The notes beneath the pieces were generated by a model, which worked only from the letters and a program-made list of their open reading frames with translations, did not search any database and was not told the DNA's origin. This document shows, one piece after another, positions 52,896 through 62,272 of a stretch of DNA of 64,000 nucleotides. The position numbers were made by a program, and so were the translations under genes. Positions within the stretch are counted from its first letter, which is position 1. Every line of letters begins with the position of its first letter. Source of the stretch: Phytophthora quininea (taxonomy: Eukaryota; Oomycota; Peronosporomycetes; Peronosporales; Peronosporaceae); assembly GCA_011947345.1 (NCBI GenBank), contig JAAVTG010000665.1, forward strand, positions 62,001 to 126,000, given 5' to 3'.

Positions 52896-53735
52896 TCACG
52901 GCTGGATCTCTTGATGCTGGCACGTCGGACAGCGTAGCGTCTTGTTCAGTACGGGCACAATGCACTCGTCGTGGAACTGATGACCGCAGTGCAGACTGGT
53001 TGCAAACACCGAGGACCGTCGTCTGGAGCTCGAGTCGGCGGGACTCGTGCTGTCTGCAAAGTCGTTGTCTCCAGTGTCGGGTTCACACATGAGCGATCCT
53101 TTGCAGACTCCACAGACACAGCCCCCGTCGAGTTTGTCTCGTTGTCGTCGTCTTCAACACAGGGACAGGGGCTGCGTCGTCGACTACTGTTCGTACCCGC
53201 TTCGTCCGAGTAGCTTTCGACAATAAACTGCGCGATTTGCTGCTCCCCGTAGAGAAACTCGGCGAAGGGTTTGGCAACGTCCGTGGCGGCGACACTGCAG
53301 CTGTGGTTCTTGCGGTCCAGAAGGAACTCCATGACGCCGTTCAGCAGCGCCAAGAGTTTCCCCGACGGGTCTCGACGGCGCGGACGCTGAATCTGCGCTG
53401 GAAAATGTTTTCGTTGGGAAGTGGCTGCTCAGGAAGGAGAAGAGCCACGGACAGCCGGCGTTGCAAAAGTGGCCGTGCTGTAGTGCCAGCTCCAGCTTCT
53501 GGTGCAGCGTCTCGAAGTCCTCGAACGGTCTCGAGCAGCTCCAGTGGATGCTCTGAGGGCTCTGGCTGCCGGTTGAGGTCTTGCGACGCTGGACTTGCAG
53601 CGTGAACTGCGGACTGTCCTTCTTGTCGACAGAAGCCTGGAGATCGAGCTGCAGCGGCTCCAGCAGCGCCACGTACGTGGGCAGCAGCGAGTACGTCGAA
53701 ACCGAGCGCTTGCGGACGCGGCGAGGGCCTGCCAT
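52896..53735 (-). CDS. PX-like domain plus RING-H2 protein, two frameshifts
   Basis: ATG 53735 (MAGPRRVRKRS). PX-like domain: VALLEPLQLDLQ, SRPFEDFETLHQKLELAL, signature GHFCNAGCPWL, FLSSHFPTK. The frame then breaks near 53400 and resumes with LLALLNGVMEFLLDRKNHSCSV. A second break in the G run near 53118 leads to the RING-H2 (CVCGVC, SLHCGHQFHDEC, CPTC). Given otherwise good conservation, either a recent pseudogene or unresolved sequence errors. Confidence 0.68.
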
Positions 53736-53935
53736 CGTTTCTGTCAGTTGCGGAGTGACGACTCCGACGGCTTCCCAACGATTGTGCCGTTGACATCTTC
53801 GAGCCGTTGAATGGGTTCAAAGTGGACGATGCATGGATACATGAAACTTCAAAATCCACTCCGCATTTGACGCTGCCAGGATCGGAAAGGTGTCTGTTGC
53901 GAGCTGCTCGGGCGTCAGCAATGTGGCCCTGGTGT

Positions 53936-55331
53936 CTATGTTATACTTGTGATGTTTTTCATCAATATATTCTTGGCTCTGTTGGTATCTCGGTCGATAG
54001 CGCGTTGCCATGCGAGCACCGGTATCCAGAGCTGCCGCCGAGATGTTCTCCAGGTTGCCGCAGCTGGAGCATGTTTTAGATGTATATTCTTCCTCGCAGA
54101 TCAAAAGGTGGCCACCAGAGCGATCCATCTTCTTCTCAAGGAGACATCTGAAGCGGAAGTGTGATTGTGCCATCATCGCTCGGGCTGTAGCGCTGCGAAT
54201 TCTTCGCTTCCTGCCACGTTTTGTCGTGATGTAGACCGCCATTTTAAAGCCCGTGGCGATGGTCTCTTCTTCGAAGCGGCAGACCATTGCTGAAGTTTGA
54301 AAGCTGGGGAGTAAAACACGCGTAAAAGTTGCAGCGAGGTACGTCGATAACTTTTGGTGGAGATCGGTGACCAGATTGGTGACTTTGCGGTACGTGCATC
54401 GTATTTCCCGTCGCAACCGATACCTAAGACGTCTGGCGGCCACTATCGACTTTGTCGTGTTGCTTTGGAGCTCAGGTCTCACCAAAGGGGCCTATTCCTG
54501 AGAGCGCAGATCAATGCAGTCAAATCTGCGTCGAGGAGTCCTGTTGGCATCAGACACACTTTGGCACAATCTACTGGGGCCGTAAATACTCGCAAAGTTC
54601 CGCACCCTCGGGTCAATAGCGCATACTCGTGAGGTGTTTGACTGCGGAAAGTCTCGATACCGCGGGCAGGCTAAGTACTACTTGGCTTTGCGAGTGGGAA
54701 CGAGTCGAATAATGTGCGTCACGAGCTTCTTTCACTGGGATACCGGTGTCGTCTTCATAGCAAAAATATTCTGGATGGAATCGAACATGGCGATTGTCCA
54801 ATATGGTGACTCGTTGTATCGCGATAGAGCGAAACGCGAGCAGAATCCCATGACGGGAAACGTGTTTTATTTTCCCTTCCTTGAGTAGCCGAAAAAATTC
54901 GTCCTCGCTGCTTTGAGGGCCGCAAAGAAATCACGGCCGGCGGATTGGCGTACGTCGGCGTTTACGGAGCAGTGGTTGTCTGCAGTGCTCTGACGGCGAA
55001 AGTATTGGCGGAGTGATTTAACCTGGGATCTAGGTCTCATCGCAGCTTTCAAGTCGAGCAATGTCCTTAATGTGCGTCGCCGGATGCTGGACGAGAATTT
55101 CGGCTTGCACTTGTCTCGTAAGCGAGCAACAATTTTGTTGTATATCGCCCTGTTGGTGACGAACATCTGCTCGAGTTTGGCCTTTTGCTCGGTGGAAGGG
55201 TGTAGTCGAATCGTTATGGTGCCGTTGATGTCTTCTTCCACCCTCTCCTGCAGCTCGATGGGGGCGACCGGAAGTATGCTAACAGCGTCCAGTAGCTGAC
55301 GCAGTATGCTCCTGCAGACGAAATTTTTCAT
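53936..55331 (-). pseudogene. Fanzor (eukaryotic TnpB-type RNA-guided nuclease), broken
   Basis: N-terminal ATG at 55331 precedes TITIRLHPSTEQKAKLEQMF and NRAIYNKIVARL, the start typical of TnpB-like proteins. RuvC-I is AIDPRVRNFASIYGP near 54600. The later part has VLLPSFQTSAMV (the usual RuvC-II Glu position reads Pro, as in Fanzors), then KRGRKRRIRSATARAMMAQ, FRFRCLLEKK, EEEYTSKTCSSCG with the alternative Glu and the first zinc pair. YRCSHG and AIDRDTNRAKNIL (RuvC-III Asp) follow in two other frames before the stop at 53936. There are at least four frame changes and an in-frame TAG (KAK, stop, YLACP), so it is inactive. About 465 codons in all, a normal length. Fanzors are carried by eukaryotic transposons and some viruses; no other transposon gene is seen beside it. 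Confidence 0.8.
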
Positions 55332-55454
55332 CGCGTACCAGGACGAAAAGCGCCGGTTCCATCGGCTGTTGGGTCGGTGAAGATGCCTCCGTTGACTGCC
55401 TGGCGATGGCATGCACTGACTTGTGGCGAGGTGTGTTTCCGTGGTCGCTTCCCG

Positions 55455-55653
55455 GATTGCGCAGCGCAGCGACGGAGACATCGTCTGAAGCGGCAACCTT
55501 CTCACGCCGAGGACTGGGCCAGTCAGGCTCGAACCCGGACAAGCCGACTTCAGCGGTGACGCCTTCATCGCGGCGACCTGCTGTCCTTGCATTGCACTCC
55601 AGCAAGGAGGCGTGACAGGCCCAAGAGACGATAGCTAGCTATTAGATCTCCTT
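55455..55653. repeat. Dispersed repeat R1
   Basis: Shares about 150-200 bp with R2 (58184-58682, reverse orientation) and R3 (59995-60221, same orientation). The core contains GGTTCGAGCC on the minus strand, close to a Pol III B-box, and the conserved end GCTATTAGNTCTCCTTA. It lies just upstream of the Fanzor start. Confidence 0.65.
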
Positions 55654-55693
55654 AGGTGTCCACAGTACCTAGTGTACACCTACTGCTTTCCTC

Positions 55694-56487
55694 CTACAGC
55701 TCTCGACTGTGCACTCGGCAGACTGCGTGTCGACTGTGGCAGGCCTCGCACTCCTCCTCCTCCTCGTCATCGCTCTCGTCGTCGTCGCTCTCGTCGTCGA
55801 GCGAGTCGAGCGAGTCCCTCGTCACGGCGCTGAGCTCGGATGACGTCATGTTGGCCTCCAGGTCCTTCATGTCCTTGACCAGGAAGCGGTTGAACTCGGC
55901 GGCCACGTCGTGCACCAGGATGCGGCACGAGTGGTTGCCGCGGTTCACGAGCGAGGCCTGCACGGTGGTGAGGCAGCGGATCAGCGTCTGCTGCCGAGCG
56001 GCTACCACCTTAGGGCAGCTGTTGCAGAAGAGCGACTTTTGGGAAAGTAGTTCTTGACGACCTTGTAGAGCCACTTGCACTCGGCGCCGCAGCTGTGGCC
56101 CTGCTGCAGGCGCTTTAGCAGCCGCTTCTGGAAGGCGCGGTACTCGTCGAAGGGGCGGCTGATGGTCCACGAGGCCGCCGCCTCCAGCTTCTGCTGGCCG
56201 GGGCTATACGTCATGGTGAGCTGGTACTCGGGCCGGCCGCTGGCGGTGCTGGTGGCCAGCGCCAGCGTCAGGTGGTCCAGCCACGCCACCGTCTCGGGCA
56301 CGGCCATGGGGCCCGCGCGCTTCAGGCAGGCGGCGGAGCGGGGCGCCGAGCCGGCGCACGACGTCGACTCGGCGCAGGTGCTGGGGCCCACCATGTACTT
56401 GGTTGGGTTCACTTTGGCTGTTTTGCCGAATGACTTTACTCGGCGGTTGGCGTTGGTGGTGGAAAGATTCCATCGTGAGCGCGTCAT
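55694..56487 (-). CDS. PX-like domain protein with half RING, one frameshift
   Basis: ATG 56487 (MTRSRWNLSTT). PX-like domain: TVAWLDHLTLALA, SRPFDEYRAFQKRLLKRL, signature GHSCGAECKWL, KNYFPK. Then one A is missing near 56043 (AAAA for AAAAA) and SLFCNSCPKVVAARQQTL continues with LVNRGNHSCRILVHDVAAEFNRFL. The tail is very acidic (DDESDDDESDDEEEEE) and ends CEACHSRHAVCRVH, which looks like the first half of a RING finger without the second half. Confidence 0.68.
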
Positions 56488-56802
56488 CAGGGCGCGTCGA
56501 CTTGGCTGCACGACGCCACGACGAAGCGGCGGACTTGCACTGCCCTCCACGCTCCAGGTCCGACGATGGCGCTCCCCATCTTGGTTGAACAGCGAGCCAT
56601 CGTCGCGTCGACGGCAGCAACCAACCGCTTGCCTGTCCGTCCTGAGCCGCGTGATCTCGTGGCTGCCGAGCTGTTTGCACTCGTTTGCGCTCGTTTACTG
56701 CGGACCGTGGTCGTAACGTGGCGGGCGATGCCCGACGTCGCCGTGCTCAAGATTCCTCGATGCAACTCGGCGTCGGACTCTAACGAAAATCCAGTCAGGT
56801 GG

Positions 56803-57987
56803 ATTGATAACTTAGCTGCTACTACATGTACTCTACACGCTCTGGAGGATCTACTAGCCCGACGAATTCTACGAGCTCTACACGGGCGAGCTGTTGGTGC
56901 GGTCGCGACCGAGCTGCTGCTGCACGGGGGCTGCCAGCCTTGCCAGTTGTCGTAGTCCAGCGGTGCCACGACGTCTTCGTCCTCGTCGTCCGACGTGATG
57001 GACGCCAGCGAGCTGGGCGTGTCGAGCTCCAGCTCCGAGTACATCGTGGAGGGCGTCACGGGCAGTGAGGCCGTGCCCGAGTTGCCGTCGTCCAGCAAGA
57101 AGGCGACGAACTCGCGGCTGACGTCGTGCATGAGCACGTTGCAGCCGCGGTTGCCGTGGTTGAGCAGGGCGCTCTGCACGGCGGTCAGCAGCTGCAGCAG
57201 GGCCTTGCGGCGCTGCTCGACGACGGTCGGAACGCGCGCGCCGAAGAGCGTCTGTCTGGGGAAGTGCTTCTTGACGATGCTGCGCAGCCAGCGGCACTCG
57301 GCCTTGCACGAGTGGGCGGGCTGCAGCTGCCGCAGCAGGCGCTTCTGGAAGCTCCGGAACTGCTCGAAGCTGTGGCGGGTGGTCCACGTCGTGGCGGCGG
57401 CGCCCTTGGGCTGGCAGGTCAAGTGCAGCGCGTACTGCACGCCGTGGCGGCTCGTGGCGCTGGTCATCTCGAGCTGCAGGTGCTGGATCCACGCCACCGA
57501 CTCGGGCAGCGGCTTGATGGCCGGCGACGACCGTTTGCGCGAGGCGAACGAGTTGTAGGATGTCGGAGGAGGAACTGGCATTGCTGCCATCGTTGGAGAC
57601 GTCATGTGTGTCGACGCAAGAGCAAGTTCTGAAGTGAGCTTAGCGATGCACGACAACCGACACACGACACAGCTGCCAATAGCCTGGTGCCAATCGAGCC
57701 GGCCGTGGCGATTATGAACAGCCTGGTGGCAAGGCATACGGACGGGAGTAATATTTGCCCACAATCTCGTGCCGAGCACCGCGCGTTGACGCTGCTGGAG
57801 ATGGCTTCTCGCGGGGAATGTTGGCGCCAGAATCCAGGCAGGTAGATCCACCGCAGTTCGTACCGGGTACTCGCCTGCAGCTACATCGTGAAGCAGAGCA
57901 CGACGACGGCGGGCATCGGCGGCAAGCCACGTCGTGGACAGGCTGGGGGACGTGCATCATCTTGCGAACGGCGGACGATCATCATCG
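56803..57987 (-). repeat. Direct duplicate of 25553-26705
   Basis: Second copy of the block carrying a PX-like gene and its 5' region. It sits within the PX cluster, so this is likely the original location. Confidence 0.8.
56880..57605 (-). CDS. PX-like domain protein (duplicate b), frameshifted at 3' end
   Basis: ATG 57605. The PX core is nearly identical to the copy at 25590-26315 (signature AHSCKAECRWL). Near 56930 one base is missing (CACGGGGGC where the duplicate has CACGGGGAGC), so the frame misses the normal stop and runs on to 56487. In the neighbouring frame the original tail (DRTNSSPV) and stop at 56878-56880 are still present. The last ~130 codons of the extended frame are therefore spurious. 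Confidence 0.7.
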
Positions 57988-58183
57988 CCGGCGACTTCCC
58001 GATCCCCGGCCAGATCCAATAGCTCCGGTGCGGGGCTCGGTTTGTCCGACCAGGCTGTGTGGTGTTGACGCGTCTCGAGGCACTCGCTTGCAATCGGCGA
58101 GCGCGAAGCTTCAACCAGATGCACTTGAAGCGGTCGTTGTGATCGATCACCAAGACACCTTCGTCACCGTCGGCAAGAATCAA

Positions 58184-58682
58184 CGCTATCGTCTCTTGCC
58201 TCCTCGCTGGAGTGCAATGCGAGGACAGCAGGTCGCCGCGATGAAGGCGTCACCGCTAAAGTCGGCTAGTCCGGGTTCGAGCCTGACTGGGCCAGTCCTC
58301 GGCGTCAGAAGGTTGCCGCTTCAGACGATGTCTCCGTCGCTCCACAGCGTCTTCAGCTATCAGAGCCGGAGCCGTATCGCCCTGCCTGGGCCTAGCAAGC
58401 TGTTGCCTGGCTCGACCGAGCCGTCTCAGGCGTCGGCCCGTGGCAAGACCGGAGTCGGATCACGCACGAGCTGCAAGCTCGCTTGCAGGGGTCGGCAGAT
58501 CGCTGTTGATCCTGAAGCGCTTGAGGAGTGTCTGTTGCGTTCTCCTGGCGCCCAAGGCTGCCTCGGAGACCGTCTCTTCCAGATCGCCGACCAGTTCTTC
58601 ATGGAGCTTGCGCGCTTGTCTGCGAGATCGGAAGCGCGAATCTTCGAAGCATGAACTCGACATTGGTGGCTGCATTCAGTTG
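58184..58682. repeat. Dispersed repeat R2 (longest copy)
   Basis: About 500 bp, inverted relative to R1 and R3. The left part matches R1 and R3 (tRNA-like GGGTTCGAGCCTG on the plus strand). The right part (GACCAGTTCTTCATGGAGC to GCATTCAGTTG) matches R3, which lacks the middle. It contains no credible coding frame. Confidence 0.65.
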
Positions 58683-58934
58683 TTTCTTCGGCACCTAGCA
58701 ACACATTTTGGCCATCACGCTGCCCAAGACCAACTTCATGAGGCCCGGCATGTATGGATGTTACGATCCCTCTGGAGGGATGCTACGCAAATGCTGTGCT
58801 ACATGCGAACGTGTCTGCGCATGTGAACGAGACCCCCTTGCTCAGTAGTCTGCGGAGCCGCGCGATCAATCGCTCGCTGCATGCTTTCGCATCGTACTGC
58901 TTCAGAATGCTTAAATAACACGAGACCCAAAGCT

Positions 58935-59651
58935 TCACTGCCCGGACTCGGATTTGCAGTATCCCCGACCGCTGCGGCAGCCGTACAAGTCGTCGAACGG
59001 ATCGTCGTCCTGGCAATAGTCGTCGTCCTCGCAGCAGCTGGACACGAACGAGGCCGACGATCCTCTCGTGCTCTGTTCAGAGCTGCAGCCAGACAGCGCC
59101 ATGGCCAAATCCGGCAACTTGACATTGTCGCCCAAGATGAAGGTGGAAAACTCGCGGCACACGCCGTGCACGAGCACGTTGCAGCCCTGGTTGCCGCGGT
59201 TCACGAGTGAGGCCTGTAGCGTTTGCAGCACGCGCATGAGCGCCTGACGCCGCGACTCGGTCGTGCGCGGGGAGTTGGGGGCCAGCAGCTTGGGCTTGGG
59301 GAAGTGGTTCTTGACCACGGCGTGGAGCCACTTGCACTCGGCTGGGCAGGCGTGGCCAGGCTGCAGACACCGCAGCAACTGTTTGCGGAAGCGGCGGTAG
59401 GCCTCGAACGGGTGGCACACGCGCCAGACCAGCGCCGCGCTCTCGCAGCAGGGCGGCGCGTAGCTGGCGAGGACCTCGTACTGCACCTTGGCGACTTTGC
59501 CGCTGCTGCCGGCGCTCGTGACGGTGCGCAACTCCAGCTGGAGGTACTCCAGCCAGGCCGTGGTATCCGGCAGCTCCACGGAGGCCGCGCGTTTGCGGTA
59601 GTAGCTCGAGAAGTTGATGATCGGGGTGCTGCTTACAGACGTGATGCCCAT
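58935..59651 (-). CDS. PX-like domain protein without RING
   Basis: 238 residues from ATG 59651 (MGITSVSSTPII). PX-like domain: TAWLEYLQLELR, CHPFEAYRRFRKQLLRCL, signature GHACPAECKWL, KNHFPKPKLL, LVNRGNQGCNVLVHGVCREFSTFI. The tail is Cys/Asp-rich (SSCCEDDDYCQDDD) but has no H-x2-H or second Cys pair, so no RING. Intact frame. A CCTCATTGCCGCTTTT stretch 10-30 bp upstream loosely resembles the oomycete initiator (12 of 16). Confidence 0.72.
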   Translation of the reverse strand: MGITSVSSTPIINFSSYYRKRAASVELPDTTAWLEYLQLELRTVTSAGSSGKVAKVQYEVLASYAPPCCESAALVWRVCHPFEAYRRFRKQLLRCLQPGHACPAECKWLHAVVKNHFPKPKLLAPNSPRTTESRRQALMRVLQTLQASLVNRGNQGCNVLVHGVCREFSTFILGDNVKLPDLAMALSGCSSEQSTRGSSASFVSSCCEDDDYCQDDDPFDDLYGCRSGRGYCKSESGQ

Positions 59652-59766
59652 TGTGGATCTGGGGAAAAAGCGGCAATGAGGTCGGCCGCAGTGGCCGACC
59701 TTGCGCACATGTCACGCCGATTTTAAATTATTGCGCGCGACTGGAGCAATAGCTAAAATTGTAGAA

Positions 59767-59807
59767 AAGAAGTCGTGTGCAAATTCGGATTTGTCACACG
59801 ACTTCTT
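59767..59807. other. Long perfect hairpin (18-bp stem, TCGG loop)
   Basis: The arms AAGAAGTCGTGTG and CACACGACTTCTT are fully complementary. The stem continues through CAAAT/ATTTG to a four-base TCGG loop, with a single bulged T. It lies between a PX gene and repeat R3. Confidence 0.7.
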
Positions 59808-59847
59808 GCGCGCTTCAAACAGGTGTTGGCTCGGAATCCCATGGAGT

Positions 59848-59872
59848 GCCGTGTGTGTGCACACGGCTTTTT
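59848..59872 (+). terminator. Stem-loop followed by T5
   Basis: GCCGTGTG and CACACGGC form an 8-bp stem with a 4-base loop, directly followed by TTTTT, which can also serve as a Pol III stop. Its role in a eukaryotic genome is unproven. Confidence 0.3.
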
Positions 59873-59994
59873 GCTCATTTTATGTCCGTTTTGCGGTCGG
59901 GCGCAGTAGCTGGGCCGACCTTCAGTAAGCAGCGCACTGCTCGAGTCGTTTCCGTTGGAACACTGCCATTTTTCGTGGCGCCCACAACGGTCTC

Positions 59995-60221
59995 CAACTG
60001 AATGCAGCCACCAATGTGCTTCCGAAGGTGGGTCGCGCTTCCGATCTCGCGAACAAACGCGCAAGCCCCATGAAGAATTGGTCGGTGAGGACCGGCACAG
60101 TCAGGCTCGAACCCGGACTCGCCGACTTTGCGGTGACGCCGAGGAGCGGCGACCTGCTGTCCTCGCATTGCACTCCAGCGAGGAGGCAAGAGACGATAGC
60201 GAGCTATTAGGTCTCCTTAAG
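59995..60221. repeat. Dispersed repeat R3 (internally deleted)
   Basis: Matches both ends of R2 in reverse orientation and R1 in direct orientation, including the CTCGAACCC core and the GCTATTAGGTCTCCTTAA end. Confidence 0.65.
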
Positions 60222-60626
60222 TGAGTCAAACAGGTTTGCTGTGTCGAGTTCTGGGCTGAATTCATTGCTACCCTCACAACCATCGGGCACGCTGAAGACA
60301 CTCGAATCACTCATCAACGCCGCCACCTCACCGCCGGAAATGGCCCCCTTTCGGAGTCGATTTAAAGTTCTTGACACGTGCGACGGCCGACGTCCGCCTT
60401 GGAGCGACTCGAGGTTTGGAGCGCAATCCATTGACACACCAGCAACTTGCTCCCTGTCAGCAAGCCACAGCACTTCCACGCCTGATAGCACACACATCTT
60501 TCCTCTGTGTATTCAACCTGCGTGCACTACAAGAGTAAGAACGAATGGCAAAGGCACAACGATAGCATAAATTATCCCTGGTTCTATCTTGCTACTATGG
60601 CGGTGTCTAACGTTTACTAGTACACT
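60222..60626. other. Spacer downstream of the last PX-RING gene
   Basis: No gene was recognised. Probably holds the 3' untranslated region of the minus-strand gene that ends at 60627. Confidence 0.3.
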
Positions 60627-61649
60627 TTACTGGTGGCACAAGGGGCAACGCGCTTGTTCATCTAGAACAGGCAACACACACGCGTCGTGGAACTGGTGGC
60701 CGCACTCGAACAGCGCCGAGGTGCAGTATGGCGACCCTTCCTCCGTGTCCAGCGTGCAGCCGCAGAGGCCGCACTCAAAGTCGGAAAAGTCAGAGAATTC
60801 GTCGTCGAACTCTTCGAAGCCCAGCACTTGATTCTCCTCGTCCGAGGTGAACGAGACCACAGAGGCCGTGAGGTCGTCCTCGCTCGAGGCGGTTGCTGGA
60901 GTGGTTGTGGGTGTAGCCGAGTGGGTGTGTTGCAGCACGGCCGCGTCCTTGCAGCTGCCGACCACAAAGGCGGCGAACTCCTTGCTCACTTCGTCGCGCA
61001 GCACGGCGCAGCCCATGTTGCCATGGTTCACGAGCGAGTTCTTGATGGTGGAGAGCACGCGCAGCAGCGCTAGGCGGCGGCTCTCGACGGTGGCGGGGCA
61101 GTTCTTGCAGAAGAGCGAGGCCCTGGGGAAGTGGCGCTTGACGACACTGAGCAGCCAGCGGCACTCTGCGTTGCACTTGTGGCCGGGCTTGAGCGCCTTA
61201 ACCAGTCGTCGCTGGAAGGCTCTGTACTCGTCGAATGTGTGCGCCACTGTCCAGTGGCTGGCGGAGGCTGGTCGCGACTTGTCGGCGCCACCAAGCGACA
61301 GCTGCAGCTCGTACAGAGTGTTGTTGCGCTTGACCAGCGACAGCTTCTTGTTGGCCTTCGTGGTCATCTGCATGTCCAGCGTCTGCATCCACGCCACGCT
61401 CTCGGGCAGCGCCGCGGGTGCCGCGCGCTTTAGGCTGTTGCCCTTGGTGAGCATTAAGCCGGGTCTACGTGCGCACTCCAGCGAGAGTTTGGAAGTGAGC
61501 GATGACTTGAGCAGCGCAATTTTTTGAAGAGTGATGGTCGCCTCAGCGTAATCGTCCGACGCTGCACCAGCAAGCCAGCTCCGCCATCGATTTCGAGAAG
61601 CAGGCGGAGCAACAGGGCTGTCCACTCCGTGGGTTGAAGGCTCCGACAT
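60627..61649 (-). CDS. PX-like domain plus RING-H2 protein
   Basis: 340 residues from ATG 61649 (MSEPSTHGVDSP); an upstream in-frame ATG at 61715 would add 22 residues. PX-like domain from ~residue 80: SVAWMQTLDMQMTTK, AHTFDEYRAFQRRLVKAL, signature GHKCNAECRWL, KRHFPRASLF, LVNHGNMGCAVLRDEVSKEFAAFV. A Thr/Ser/Asp-rich spacer follows, then a C-terminal RING-H2: CGLCGC, CGHQFHDAC, CPLC, C3H2C3 with regular spacing. The likely product is a membrane-targeted E3 ubiquitin ligase (family inference). Longest intact member of the cluster. Confidence 0.8.
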   Translation of the reverse strand: MSEPSTHGVDSPVAPPASRNRWRSWLAGAASDDYAEATITLQKIALLKSSLTSKLSLECARRPGLMLTKGNSLKRAAPAALPESVAWMQTLDMQMTTKANKKLSLVKRNNTLYELQLSLGGADKSRPASASHWTVAHTFDEYRAFQRRLVKALKPGHKCNAECRWLLSVVKRHFPRASLFCKNCPATVESRRLALLRVLSTIKNSLVNHGNMGCAVLRDEVSKEFAAFVVGSCKDAAVLQHTHSATPTTTPATASSEDDLTASVVSFTSDEENQVLGFEEFDDEFSDFSDFECGLCGCTLDTEEGSPYCTSALFECGHQFHDACVLPVLDEQARCPLCHQ

Positions 61650-61919
61650 GTTTTCTTGGGGACAAAATACTATAAACACACCAAGATGTAGCGTTGAGCA
61701 CAGTAAAACCTTCATGCACACAGTGCAAGAGACAGTTGCAATATCGCACTACAGATCCGGCCACCATCCCTCCCCTCCCCTTTTTGACGCCAGATCTCAT
61801 TTGCCGAGGGCAGGGACGGACGCTGCTGGAGCCCTAGGGCGATGACGGTTGCTGCAGGTCTCTCTGCAGGAGCCCTAGGGCGTGCAGGGATTTCCCGTGA
61901 TGAGGTGGACGTTGTGGAG

Positions 61920-62190
61920 GGTGCTTGAGTGCGCCTTGCTGCTAGTTGGACTCCTGCGCGCTGCTGCTGGCTGGGTTTGTGCGCGCTGCTGGCTAGATTC
62001 GTGCGCGCCGCTGCTGGATGGACTCGCGCGCGCAGGTGTTGGATGGATTCGCACGCGCTGCTGGTTGCTCTCGTGCGCGCTGCTGCTCGCGCTGGTGCTG
62101 GATGGCCTCGTGCGCGCTGCTGGTTGGGTTCGTGCGCGCTGGTGTTGGGTTGACTGGCGCGCGCTGCTGCGCGTTAGTGCGCACTGTTGG
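61920..62190. repeat. GC-rich minisatellite
   Basis: Imperfect tandem units of about 20-35 bp built on GTGCGCGCTGCTGGNTGG, eight or more copies. Long open frames on both strands here are by-products of the repeat. Confidence 0.65.
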
Positions 62191-62272
62191 AAAGAATCGT
62201 GCTGCTAGGCTCAAACTAAAGGTCAGTTGAACTGCTGTCATTTTGATGGTACTTTATGAACAGCAAATTGAT

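Noticed and set aside
56487..56880. C-terminal extension of the PX duplicate b
   Set aside because: Produced by a one-base loss that skips the original stop; no similarity to any family member.
61926..62230. Open frames in both strands of the GC-rich minisatellite
   Set aside because: Arise from the repeat unit; no start context or conserved sequence.
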